In this document: positions 8,129 through 13,858 of the stretch, piece by piece
Position numbering within the stretch: the first letter of the stretch is position 1
Layout of the letters: each line of letters starts with the position of its first letter
Assembly: GCA_015486815.1 (NCBI GenBank)
Contig: WFQY01000102.1
Span: forward strand, 1-13,858
Reading direction: 5' to 3'
Source of the DNA: Phycisphaerae bacterium
GTDB lineage: Bacteria; Planctomycetota; Phycisphaerae; JAAYCJ01
Length of the DNA: 13,858 nucleotides
Made by a program: the position numbers and the translations under genes
Notes under the pieces: generated by a model
The model's input: only the letters and a program-made list of their open reading frames with translations
What the model was told of the DNA's origin: nothing
Databases searched by the model: none

Positions 8129-8175
8129 AGTATTCCGCTATTCTCAAAAAGGATTTTATTAAATAGTAGATTACC

Positions 8176-8436
8176 TTACGACTGCTGCTGCTTGTTCAGG
8201 TGTTCGACTATATAGTCGATAGCCTGCCCTACGGTCTGGATCTTTTCTGCCTCTTCGTCGGGAATATTCATCTCGAAGGCATCTTCGAATTCCATTACCA
8301 TCTCGACCGTGTCAAGCGAGTCAGCATTAAGGTCGTTAATGAATGAGGTCTCTTTGCTGATCTCAGCTTTGTCCACACCCATCTGATTACTTACAATTTC
8401 GATTACCTTGCTTTCAACTTCTGCAGGATCTACCAA
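8176..8436 (-). CDS. acpP: Acyl carrier protein
   Basis: The protein carries growing acyl chains on a 4'-phosphopantetheine arm attached to S40 in the DADSL-like motif LNADSLDTVEMVMEFED. It has 86 residues with the acidic helix II/III expected for bacterial ACP, and a short Gln-rich tail. The start is a TTG at 8436: an AAGGAGG lies seven bases upstream, and no ATG is in frame between them. The predicted promoter gives a leader of about 73 bases. The gene is the first of a two-gene unit with fabF, the most common neighbour of acpP in bacteria. It is divergent from the histone-fold gene. It is clearly the housekeeping fatty-acid ACP rather than a polyketide carrier. Confidence 0.97.
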   Translation of the reverse strand: MVDPAEVESKVIEIVSNQMGVDKAEISKETSFINDLNADSLDTVEMVMEFEDAFEMNIPDEEAEKIQTVGQAIDYIVEHLNKQQQS

Positions 8437-8443
8437 TGTCGAT

Positions 8444-8450
8444 CCTCCTT
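8444..8450 (-). promoter_or_regulatory. Strong Shine-Dalgarno that fixes the acpP TTG start
   Basis: AAGGAGG on the minus strand, seven bases before TTG at 8436. It is the best ribosome binding site in the window and compensates for the non-ATG start. Confidence 0.8.
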
Positions 8451-8515
8451 CTATAAAAAAACCAAAAGAAACCAGTTAAACAATACACACTCTTATAGTA
8501 ACCTGTGAATGCGAT

Positions 8516-8544
8516 AATATACCAAAGCACAAATCCATAATCAA
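8516..8544 (-). promoter_or_regulatory. Sigma-70-type promoter for acpP-fabF
   Basis: On the minus strand TTGATT (8544-8539), a 17-base spacer and TATATT (8521-8516). Predicted transcription start is about 8509, giving a leader of about 73 bases that includes the Shine-Dalgarno. Confidence 0.7.
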
Positions 8545-8652
8545 TATTTTTGTTCTAAAAAAGTTTTTAATTCAGACATAATAGGCTAATAACTCGACAG
8601 AAACATTTAAACGAAAAAAATCGAGAAATTGCAAATTTTTAGGGAATTTTTA

Positions 8653-8681
8653 TTGATTCCGTGCAATTTTCAATTTAGAAT
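8653..8681 (+). promoter_or_regulatory. Sigma-70-type promoter for the histone-fold gene
   Basis: TTGATT (8653-8658), a 17-base spacer and TAGAAT (8676-8681). Predicted start is about 8688, giving a leader of about 50 bases ending in TTGGAGG, nine bases before the ATG at 8740. Confidence 0.7.
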
Positions 8682-8739
8682 ATTTGCAAAATTCGGGTCT
8701 TTTTAATTTTGGTTGTCTTTTCATTGGAGGTATTAAACA

Positions 8740-8949
8740 ATGGCCAAGAAAAAGAAGAAAGCAGCAAAAGGTTCAAGAGAGCAATTGATTATTGCCAGCA
8801 AAGTCAAAGCTTATGTAAGACAGCATAAGATGATGACTGCAAGCGATGCAATCGTTGCACTGTCGGATCAAATTTATGACATCCTTGACAGAGCAATCGA
8901 AAGATCACAGGCTAACAGAAGAACAACTGTTAGACCACAAGATCTCTAA
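8740..8949 (+). CDS. Bacterial histone-fold protein with lysine-rich tail and no alpha3
   Basis: A 69-residue basic protein. Residues 1-13 are a Lys/Ala tail (MAKKKKKAAKGSR). The remainder aligns by eye with archaeal histones such as HMfB: alpha1 about 14-29 (IIASKVKAYVRQ), loop 1 at MMTAS, the long alpha2 about 35-60 (DAIVALSDQIYDILDRAIER) and loop 2 NRRTTVRPQDL. In loop 2, R61, T63 and D68 fall on the archaeal DNA-contacting Arg/Thr and the Arg-Asp clamp. The chain ends one residue after that Asp, so alpha3 is missing. Histones form obligate dimers that bind DNA through loops and alpha1, so a dimeric nucleoid protein is likely. It is monocistronic, with a GGAGG ribosome site, its own promoter and a terminator, divergent from acpP. 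The fold call rests on pattern matching; a generic basic DNA-binding protein is the alternative. Confidence 0.8.
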   Translation: MAKKKKKAAKGSREQLIIASKVKAYVRQHKMMTASDAIVALSDQIYDILDRAIERSQANRRTTVRPQDL

Positions 8950-8975
8950 AAATTGCCCTTAACTTTTGGAGGCAG

Positions 8976-9014
8976 AAACAACAGCTACCATATAAGGAGC
9001 TGTTGTTTTTTATT
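8976..9014 (+). terminator. Rho-independent terminator of the histone-fold gene
   Basis: AACAACAGCT (8977-8986) and AGCTGTTGTT (8998-9007) form a 10-bp stem with an 11-base loop, running into six T bases. The T-tract overlaps the stop codon of the convergent isomerase gene. On the other strand the stem is followed only by TTTCTG, so leftward termination would be weaker. Confidence 0.85.
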
Positions 9015-10245
9015 GCGCATTATGCATAGCTTTTTTCTTCATCGAATAGTATGACGGGATGCATTTCAATACCGTTTGAAGAAACGGCTGAATCGGACTT
9101 ATTTCCGATCTCTTCCATAGTTCGTGAATATGCTCGTTCACAAGGTCAGCATACATCTTTTGTTCGAGCTTCGATCTTATCTTGTCCTGAGCAGCGGAAA
9201 AAGATGTGGTTTTAGCTTCGACCAGTCCAGCTACTTTGATAATATATGTTTTTCGACCGATATGTATAGGCTTGCTTATACTGCCAGGCCTGAGCGAAAA
9301 TGCAGCGTCTTCTATGGGCTTATATTTATAGCTTCCCTTCGTTATCCAGCCAATGTCACCACCGACTTTGCCCGAAGGAGATGTAGAAAATTCTTTAGCT
9401 ACTTGCGAAAACTCCTGACCGTCAGATAATTTTTTTTGTATGAACTTTATGCGCTTTTCAGCAAGCGCTTGAGCAAGCTGCCTTTGCTGACTACTCGCTG
9501 AGTCCCATCTGACTTTATCGGGAAGAAATTTATCCGTGTCAACCTCTATCATAAATATATGTACGCATGCGGGAGAATAAAACTCTTTCGAATGCGTCTT
9601 GTAATATTCCCACAGCTGATCTCTGGTAACAATTACTCTCGAACGAAATTTCTCCCGAAGATACTGCTGAGTGAGAATCTGCTTTCGCAATTTTTTTCGT
9701 AGCGCACGTATATCCATCCCCTGCTGAGCAAGCTGCCTCTCAAAACGAATTTTCGAGCCACCCGCTTGATTGACAACCATCCTCTCAATCGCTTGGTCAA
9801 CCGCTTTTTCGATTGCAGGATTCTGCTCTTTGGATATGCGCGACGATATCTCCTGATACAATAGCGTCTCATATATAACGTCATAAACAGCCTGCATAGC
9901 TAACTGCTTAGCCTTTACATAATACGCATCTCTGCTATACGTTTGCGCAGCAGCTATCAGCTGCGGACGAATACGATTGATAATATCATCAGCTGTGATA
10001 TTAGCTGAGTTGACGGTAAGCACCGACGACTCGATCGAATCCGCAGGCTTACTGGCAGATTTGGAGCTGACAGGCTTATGATGCACATTTTTGACGGACG
10101 ATTTCGGAACCGTCTTATTTTCAGCTGATGATTTCTTAACCTCTACAATCTGCAGACGATCACAGCCATTCTGCATTATTAACAAAATACATATAAATAT
10201 CAGCCCGATACGTCCGATAAAATCTCGCAAAATACCATTCTCCAT
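9010..10245 (-). CDS. SurA-like parvulin peptidyl-prolyl cis-trans isomerase, membrane-anchored or lipoprotein
   Basis: Parvulin isomerases with a SurA-type chaperone domain assist folding of exported proteins outside the cytoplasmic membrane. The 411-residue protein begins with a hydrophobic segment (12-25) ending in MQNGC (C28). That resembles a lipoprotein signal, but Gln and Asn at -3 and -2 are poor for a lipobox, so it may be an anchor instead. A low-complexity Ser/Lys/Val linker (about 36-72) follows, then a helical SurA-N-like domain (about 77-220). The PpiC domain (about 224-340) carries GGDIGW (295-300), AAFSLRPGSISKPI and YIIKVAG; it has an insertion of about 25 residues after its first strand (around DKFLPDKVRW). 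A helical tail ends the protein. The ATG at 10245 has only a weak GGAA upstream. It converges on the histone gene with the stop at the terminator's T-tract. Confidence 0.88.
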   Translation of the reverse strand: MENGILRDFIGRIGLIFICILLIMQNGCDRLQIVEVKKSSAENKTVPKSSVKNVHHKPVSSKSASKPADSIESSVLTVNSANITADDIINRIRPQLIAAAQTYSRDAYYVKAKQLAMQAVYDVIYETLLYQEISSRISKEQNPAIEKAVDQAIERMVVNQAGGSKIRFERQLAQQGMDIRALRKKLRKQILTQQYLREKFRSRVIVTRDQLWEYYKTHSKEFYSPACVHIFMIEVDTDKFLPDKVRWDSASSQQRQLAQALAEKRIKFIQKKLSDGQEFSQVAKEFSTSPSGKVGGDIGWITKGSYKYKPIEDAAFSLRPGSISKPIHIGRKTYIIKVAGLVEAKTTSFSAAQDKIRSKLEQKMYADLVNEHIHELWKRSEISPIQPFLQTVLKCIPSYYSMKKKAMHNAQ

Positions 10246-10341
10246 ATTCTTTTCCGTAAATCAAATCGACACAATCAATTAATAAATATACTCGACAAAC
10301 TTGACTTCGGGAATATAATTGTAAAGCCAATAGCTGTTATA

Positions 10342-10370
10342 TTAGAGAAAAAAATTGAAGAGAATATAAT
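10342..10370 (+). promoter_or_regulatory. Probable promoter of the DksA/TraR-like gene
   Basis: A perfect TATAAT at 10365-10370 has a weak TTAGAG 17 bases upstream (10342-10347). The predicted start, about 10377, falls just before the hairpin at 10382-10416. Confidence 0.5.
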
Positions 10371-10381
10371 TTTTTAACTGA

Positions 10382-10416
10382 CAGAGGCAATTTAGCCGAT
10401 TAGAATTTTGCCTCTG
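10382..10416 (+). promoter_or_regulatory. Leader hairpin before the DksA/TraR-like gene
   Basis: CAGAGGCAA (10382-10390) and TTGCCTCTG (10408-10416) form a perfect 9-bp stem with a 17-base loop. With the promoter above it would sit at the extreme 5' end of the mRNA, 43 bases before the ATG. It has no T-tract, so 5'-end protection or a protein site is likelier than termination. Confidence 0.5.
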
Positions 10417-10459
10417 AACTTTGCAAAGTACACTTACGGCAAACTATAGGAGAACGAAG

Positions 10460-10912
10460 ATGGCATCTAAAGTCAAAACCAAAAAGACGACGAAAGCGAA
10501 AAAGAAATCCACTAAAAGCAAAAAGAATGATTTCGAAAAATATCGGCAGGAATTATTAAAATATCGCGATGAGTTAAAGGAAGCGGTAAAGACTCACGCT
10601 GCTTCGCTTCCGGATACCGGTATGACAGGCGTAAGCGGCGACAGTTCCGACCATGCCTCTGCTGACTTTTCAGCGGAGATGTTCGGGCTACTTTTGGAAA
10701 AGCAAGCTGGCACGCTTGAACTGGTAGAAAAAGCGCTTAAGAAAATAGATTCGGGCGAATATGGCGTTTGTGAAGAATGTGGCAAGCCTATAACAGCTAA
10801 GAGATTAAAGGCTCTGCCATGGGCAAGATTCTGCCTCGACTGTCAGGACAAACAAGATCGAATAGAACAACTAAAAAAAGTCAGAAGGCAATTCGACGAA
10901 GTTACCGGATAG
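10460..10912 (+). CDS. DksA/TraR-family zinc-finger protein with histone-like lysine tail
   Basis: DksA-family proteins insert a coiled coil into the RNA polymerase secondary channel and adjust promoter output, often with ppGpp. This 150-residue protein has a coiled coil (about 24-58 and 70-99) whose tip carries DSSDHA (61-66), an exact DxxDxA match to the DksA tip motif. It also has a C4 zinc finger, CEEC (104-107) and CLDC (125-128), separated by 17 residues. Residues 1-22 are unusual for DksA: 11 lysines with Thr, Ser and Ala, like a histone H1 tail. The ATG at 10460 is fixed by AGGAG seven bases upstream; a longer frame from TTG at 10421 has no ribosome site. The gene appears monocistronic, divergent from the isomerase. 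The tip motif makes RNA polymerase control more likely than a plasmid-type TraR role. Confidence 0.92.
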   Translation: MASKVKTKKTTKAKKKSTKSKKNDFEKYRQELLKYRDELKEAVKTHAASLPDTGMTGVSGDSSDHASADFSAEMFGLLLEKQAGTLELVEKALKKIDSGEYGVCEECGKPITAKRLKALPWARFCLDCQDKQDRIEQLKKVRRQFDEVTG

Positions 10913-10955
10913 CAGAATAGCTAACGTTACCGGATAGCCGAAGTTACTGGCTAGC
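10901..10955 (+). repeat. Three direct copies of the DksA-like gene's 3' end
   Basis: GTTACCGGATAGC occurs at 10901-10913 (the last codons and stop of the gene) and identically at 10926-10938. A diverged copy, GTTACTGGCTAGC, lies at 10943-10955. The first and third copies also share the preceding CGAA. Spacing is 25 then 17 bases. It reads as local duplication of the gene end. Confidence 0.75.
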
Positions 10956-10962
10956 AATAGGC

Positions 10963-11025
10963 TATCACCAATTGCCAATCGCATACCGCCTTTGGCTGGC
11001 CTTACCGATATTTACGTTAGTGATA
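10963..11025. repeat. Nested imperfect inverted repeat downstream of the DksA-like gene
   Basis: TATCAC (10963-10968) and GTGATA (11020-11025) enclose GCCAA (10974-10978) and TTGGC (10992-10996). It lies between two convergent genes, where a terminator would be expected, but lacks a T-tract on either strand. The rest of 11026-11128 shows no gene or clear site. Confidence 0.3.
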
Positions 11026-11128
11026 CAAAAACAAACCGCACCAAGCTTGCGTTTCACCATTCTCCCCCGCTATTTTCTTTTATCTTTATTGACATAGCTG
11101 AGTACGCAATGCTCTCGATGTACGAGCT

Positions 11129-13027
11129 CTAATGTAATATATGCATCGATATATTGGTATCAGCAATAGGTACGAAAATAACCTCGTTCCCTATTATCAG
11201 GTTCTTCGGTGGGCTTTGAGGTGATTCCGAAACGGTAATCCGTCTCATTTTGTCTGTTGACCATGCATCTAATATGGTTTTTCCACAAGAGACATTCTTG
11301 AATACGAGTAACCAAAGATTTTCGTCTTTTGCTTTGATACGAGTGACAAACTTTGGTGTTGCCCCCAAAGCTGCTGTCATTGCTTGGTATGCATAATAAG
11401 CAGGCTTTGCCCGCCAATACCAATCTACAATCCCGAAATTATGCTCCTTTTCCGCTTTCATTCGACCATCATTGTGCATATCATAAGCAAAAAGTTTCTT
11501 TATCCCCATCGAAAGATACGCAAGATAGATTCTTTGATATAAATTAGCTTGTTCATCTTCCGTATAGCCTCGGGTTAATTCGGGAATAGACACTATGATT
11601 GCACCTTTTCTATCAGCAAAAGTGTACATTGCAATTTCGTCAGCAATAACACTACCTTTAGAATCAACCGCCTGAACAATCGGTATATATTTATCTCCAG
11701 GCTTTAGATTATCACTCCCGAGATAACGATTAGTGTATCCACGGACAATAGGAAAGAATTTATCCAACAGTTTCGGGTTTACCCTGCAAAGTGTCGATTC
11801 TTTTGGTAAACGATTTTTAGTAGTCCACCATGCTCGGTAGCTTATGCGAAATTTAGGGTGTAAAAGATTAGCAGCTCCTATTTGGTCACGTGTACCATCC
11901 TCCCGTTTACGAGATATATAATAAAAAGGAATTCTCCCGATTGTAACGAGCAAACCACCTTCGGATATATAATCGAGCAACGGGTTTACCACTTCTTCGG
12001 GAATTACCTCACCACAATGCCATATTATCACAGGATACTTTTCCGCATTCAAATCATTTACGGAAACAATGGTAATTTTAGTATTGGGTAATAACCGATT
12101 TAAATTCGATATAAGTGTATCCGGGATATTTACACCATAAGGATTGGTATTTACTATGGCAACACTTAGTTGCCCTGTCCATCGCCGTTTAATAGTTTCA
12201 AGACCAAATTTTATTAACCTATACAGAAATTGCGGGTCTTGTTCTAATATATCGCTCGTATAGGTCGAGCCTCCGCATTCGGTAATCCATATAGGTTTAT
12301 GCCCGTCGCCATTTACTTTAAGCATGTTAGCAAATTTTTTCATTGCATTCAAAACCGATGGTTTATCAGGTCCGTCACCATAAGGATGAACGGCAATAGC
12401 GTTAAAATATGGCTTTGCTCCGGCAGCATACATATCGGATAAGTAATTAGCGTGAAATCCGCAAAGTCCACCGACAATTACAGTAGCTTGGAGATCGATA
12501 GATTTTATTTCTTCATAAGCCGCCTTTAAAATTTTAACATATTGCTTGGCATTTGGTTCACCATGCCGCCAAAATCCTCCGTCCTCTTCATTCCATATTT
12601 CCCAGTGTTTGATCCGATTATGATATCGACTGACTACCGCTCGAACAAATGCCTTCCATTCAGGAATATGCTTATATAAAGGAACAATGTCCGGTCGTTC
12701 CTTTTCAACCTCCCATCCATAGCCCTGCAAAATAGGCAAAATTTGTATCCCCGCAGATTGGAAACGCTCTATAAGCTTATCATATAATTCAAATTGAAAT
12801 TTGCCTTTTCTGGCACAGACATAGGCAAACTGAAAATCTTCCCGCACCCATTTTATACCTGCCGCCTGCATCAGATGGATTTCTCTATCGAGATTGTTAT
12901 ACTCACAAGTCCTATGAGGGTGTGCACAAATACCCCAAGGTGAATTCATTATTTCCACCGACGGCAATTCTGCCAATACCATCGTACAATTAGCTATAAT
13001 AATGGTGATAGCAATCGTTAACCTCAT
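11129..13027 (-). CDS. Secreted clan GH-A glycoside hydrolase with an inserted GATase-like domain
   Basis: The protein is predicted to hydrolyse a glycan outside the cytoplasmic membrane. From the ATG at 13027 (632 residues) a signal peptide ends at VLA|EL (about 19). A (beta/alpha)8 barrel follows: IWNEEDGG supplies the acid/base E147 after Asn, as in clan GH-A, and WITECGGS supplies the nucleophile E250; AVHPYG precedes it. After strand beta7, residues about 284-505 depart from the barrel. They include a Rossmann-like segment (VNTNPYG, YPVIIWHCGEVIPEE, YISEGGLLVTIG) resembling the GATase-like domain of GH42 enzymes. The barrel then resumes with KKLFAYDMHNDG and GIVDWYWRAKPAYYAY, and a short beta domain ends the chain. 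Closest in style to GH39-like proteins; the exact family and substrate are unassigned. A TTG at 13045 would lengthen the start by six residues. It follows a pseudopilin at 58 bp. Confidence 0.82.
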   Translation of the reverse strand: MRLTIAITIIIANCTMVLAELPSVEIMNSPWGICAHPHRTCEYNNLDREIHLMQAAGIKWVREDFQFAYVCARKGKFQFELYDKLIERFQSAGIQILPILQGYGWEVEKERPDIVPLYKHIPEWKAFVRAVVSRYHNRIKHWEIWNEEDGGFWRHGEPNAKQYVKILKAAYEEIKSIDLQATVIVGGLCGFHANYLSDMYAAGAKPYFNAIAVHPYGDGPDKPSVLNAMKKFANMLKVNGDGHKPIWITECGGSTYTSDILEQDPQFLYRLIKFGLETIKRRWTGQLSVAIVNTNPYGVNIPDTLISNLNRLLPNTKITIVSVNDLNAEKYPVIIWHCGEVIPEEVVNPLLDYISEGGLLVTIGRIPFYYISRKREDGTRDQIGAANLLHPKFRISYRAWWTTKNRLPKESTLCRVNPKLLDKFFPIVRGYTNRYLGSDNLKPGDKYIPIVQAVDSKGSVIADEIAMYTFADRKGAIIVSIPELTRGYTEDEQANLYQRIYLAYLSMGIKKLFAYDMHNDGRMKAEKEHNFGIVDWYWRAKPAYYAYQAMTAALGATPKFVTRIKAKDENLWLLVFKNVSCGKTILDAWSTDKMRRITVSESPQSPPKNLIIGNEVIFVPIADTNISMHILH

Positions 13028-13085
13028 AATGAGTTCTTTCAACAATAGGTAAAGAGATTAGCTAATATGTCCGCAGTTTTTATTA

Positions 13086-13805
13086 TTACTGTTCGGGTAC
13101 GAAATAGCTTTTCCATCTATCATCAGCTACATTTGGGTTAATATTATCATAACCGAATGCTTGTCCTTGTCCGATAGCTTCAACATGTCCGTCCCCCATC
13201 GCAAAGTTGGCTCTTCCCTTATGGCGAGTAAAATCCACTATCGACCATGAGCTAAAGTGATGATAATAGTCAACTGTCGGATCTCCACCTCCGTTTTCAC
13301 CAAACAATATCAACCCAGACGGATTAGTTTCGAGTTTCTTTGCTATTCTGAACCCCAAATGCCAAAGATCACCCGAACAGTATAAATTTACATTAAAACC
13401 AAAATCACCATCCCAGTTCGGCAAACTTTTATCGCGAGCAGGACACATAAATACGCTCGTTTTCCGACGAACATTCTTATCCTGATAGCCTGACCTTACT
13501 TTCATTCGAGATAAATATGCTTCATTAAGTTTGCTTCGCCATGTGTAGTGCCAATCATCCCGCTGAGGCATCCAGCTATTGTAAGGTGCCCTCCAATAGG
13601 GATAATAAAGTCCCGGAAAACATCCGTTCCAGTCCATATCATAAAAACGATATCCGGAGTAACCCTCTCGCAGATTAGCCTGACATTGAACCAATTTTGC
13701 ACTATCACGAGCAGCACTCAGGGCAGGTAGCAGCATTGCTACCAACACTGCAATAATTGCAACTACAACCAAAAGCTCTATCAAAGTAAAACATTTCTTT
13801 AGCAT
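13086..13805 (-). CDS. Pseudopilin-like protein, DUF1559/H-x9-DG type
   Basis: The 239-residue protein begins with a type IV pilin/type II secretion prepilin signal: KKC then FTLIELLVVVAIIAVLVAML, with Glu at +5. This segment is cut and N-methylated by prepilin peptidase and inserted in the membrane. It is followed by LLPALSAARDSAKLVQCQANLR and a cysteine- and aromatic-rich globular domain (about 50-185). Near the end, H195 and D205-G206 form the H-x9-DG motif (RHKGRANFAMGDGHVEAI) of the DUF1559 family expanded in Planctomycetes, Lentisphaerae and Verrucomicrobia. The residue before the cleavage site is Cys rather than the usual Gly. The ATG at 13805 follows AGGTG. It is transcribed ahead of the secreted glycoside hydrolase, a context common in these phyla. 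The exact role of such proteins is unknown; surface glycan handling is an inference. Confidence 0.88.
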   Translation of the reverse strand: MLKKCFTLIELLVVVAIIAVLVAMLLPALSAARDSAKLVQCQANLREGYSGYRFYDMDWNGCFPGLYYPYWRAPYNSWMPQRDDWHYTWRSKLNEAYLSRMKVRSGYQDKNVRRKTSVFMCPARDKSLPNWDGDFGFNVNLYCSGDLWHLGFRIAKKLETNPSGLILFGENGGGDPTVDYYHHFSSWSIVDFTRHKGRANFAMGDGHVEAIGQGQAFGYDNINPNVADDRWKSYFVPEQ

Positions 13806-13820
13806 ACATCACCTATAAAA

Positions 13821-13848
13821 TTATAAAATCATATATGATAGTTTATAA
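13821..13848. promoter_or_regulatory. Nested AT-rich palindrome upstream of the pseudopilin-hydrolase pair
   Basis: ATCATATATGAT (13828-13839) is a perfect 12-bp palindrome. It is bracketed by TTATAAA (13821-13827) and TTTATAA (13842-13848), which are complementary. It lies 16-43 bases before the ATG at 13805. On the minus strand TATAAA (13847-13842) or TATAAT (13825-13820) could serve as a -10, so a bound regulator would overlap the promoter. The window ends before any -35 for the first option can be judged. Confidence 0.4.
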
Positions 13849-13858
13849 CGTAGTGCGC

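Larger units (their letters stand above)
8437..8739. other. AT-rich divergent control region between acpP and the histone gene
   Basis: This 303-bp stretch holds no gene on either strand. It contains one promoter facing left (8516-8544) and one facing right (8653-8681), both with TTGATT at -35 and 17-bp spacing. Between them lies about 110 bp of very AT-rich sequence with phased A and T runs, which would suit curvature, UP elements or nucleoid-protein binding. CTCGA and TCGAG flank part of it as a weak inverted repeat. No riboswitch-like structure was seen. Confidence 0.6.

Noticed and set aside
8961..8975. Shine-Dalgarno-like TTTTGGAGG after the histone gene, hinting at a further small gene
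   Set aside because: No start codon follows at a usable distance and the sequence runs directly into the terminator stem.
10421..10459. TTG-initiated extension of the DksA-like gene
   Set aside because: It lacks a ribosome binding site and would run through the leader; the ATG at 10460 has AGGAG at seven bases.
1..13858. CRISPR array, tRNA/rRNA, toxin-antitoxin, defence or phage genes
   Set aside because: No regularly spaced repeats, no tRNA-like fold with expected arms, and every substantial gene belongs to a metabolic, envelope, nucleoid or regulatory family.

Overview
The window is a moderately AT-rich bacterial stretch with eight complete unrelated or loosely related genes of recognisable family, one complete small histone-fold gene, one partial gene at the left edge, and several structured intergenic sequences. 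The organism is most likely a member of the PVC group, plausibly a Phycisphaerae-like planctomycete. The signs are a DUF1559-type pseudopilin with an H-x9-DG C-terminus beside a secreted glycoside hydrolase, a DksA/TraR protein with a histone-like lysine tail, a bacterial histone-fold protein, and a glycan-phosphorylase/sugar-kinase pair. The phylum call is inference from gene content; lower ranks cannot be resolved.

Layout. Positions 1-60 hold the N-terminus of a leftward gene, preceded by a long imperfect inverted repeat (81-134). A leftward pair follows in transcription order: a ROK-family sugar kinase (3899 to 2952) and a GH94 sugar phosphorylase (2744 to 270). Between them lies a 168-bp element (2770-2937) with 14-bp perfect terminal inverted repeats and three consecutive internal hairpins, which looks like a non-autonomous mobile element. 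Rightward from about 4054 is an ArnT/PMT-type membrane glycosyltransferase, which converges on a leftward tandem-GNAT acetyltransferase (5824-6747).

The core of the window is the leftward pair acpP-fabF (8436 to 6881). It has its own promoter and a textbook terminator, and acpP uses a TTG start. Divergent from acpP, with its own good promoter and terminator, is a 69-residue lysine-tailed histone-fold protein that stops where helix alpha3 should begin. It converges on a leftward SurA/parvulin-like peptidyl-prolyl isomerase (9010-10245). Divergent from that is a DksA/TraR-like zinc-finger protein (10460-10912). Its 3' end is repeated three times just downstream.

The right end holds a leftward pseudopilin (13805 to 13086) followed closely by a secreted clan GH-A glycoside hydrolase (13027 to 11129). 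The hydrolase's barrel appears to be interrupted by a GATase-like domain. A nested AT-rich palindrome sits just upstream of the pseudopilin.

How the genes fit together. Three blocks concern sugars: phosphorolysis of a beta-linked oligosaccharide coupled to phosphorylation of the released sugar, lipid-linked-sugar transfer at the membrane, and extracellular glycan hydrolysis. The centre is housekeeping: fatty-acid synthesis, envelope protein folding, nucleoid structure and RNA polymerase control. I see no CRISPR array, tRNA, rRNA, prophage or defence locus. The most unusual items are the alpha3-less histone, the three-hairpin element and the interrupted GH-A enzyme.
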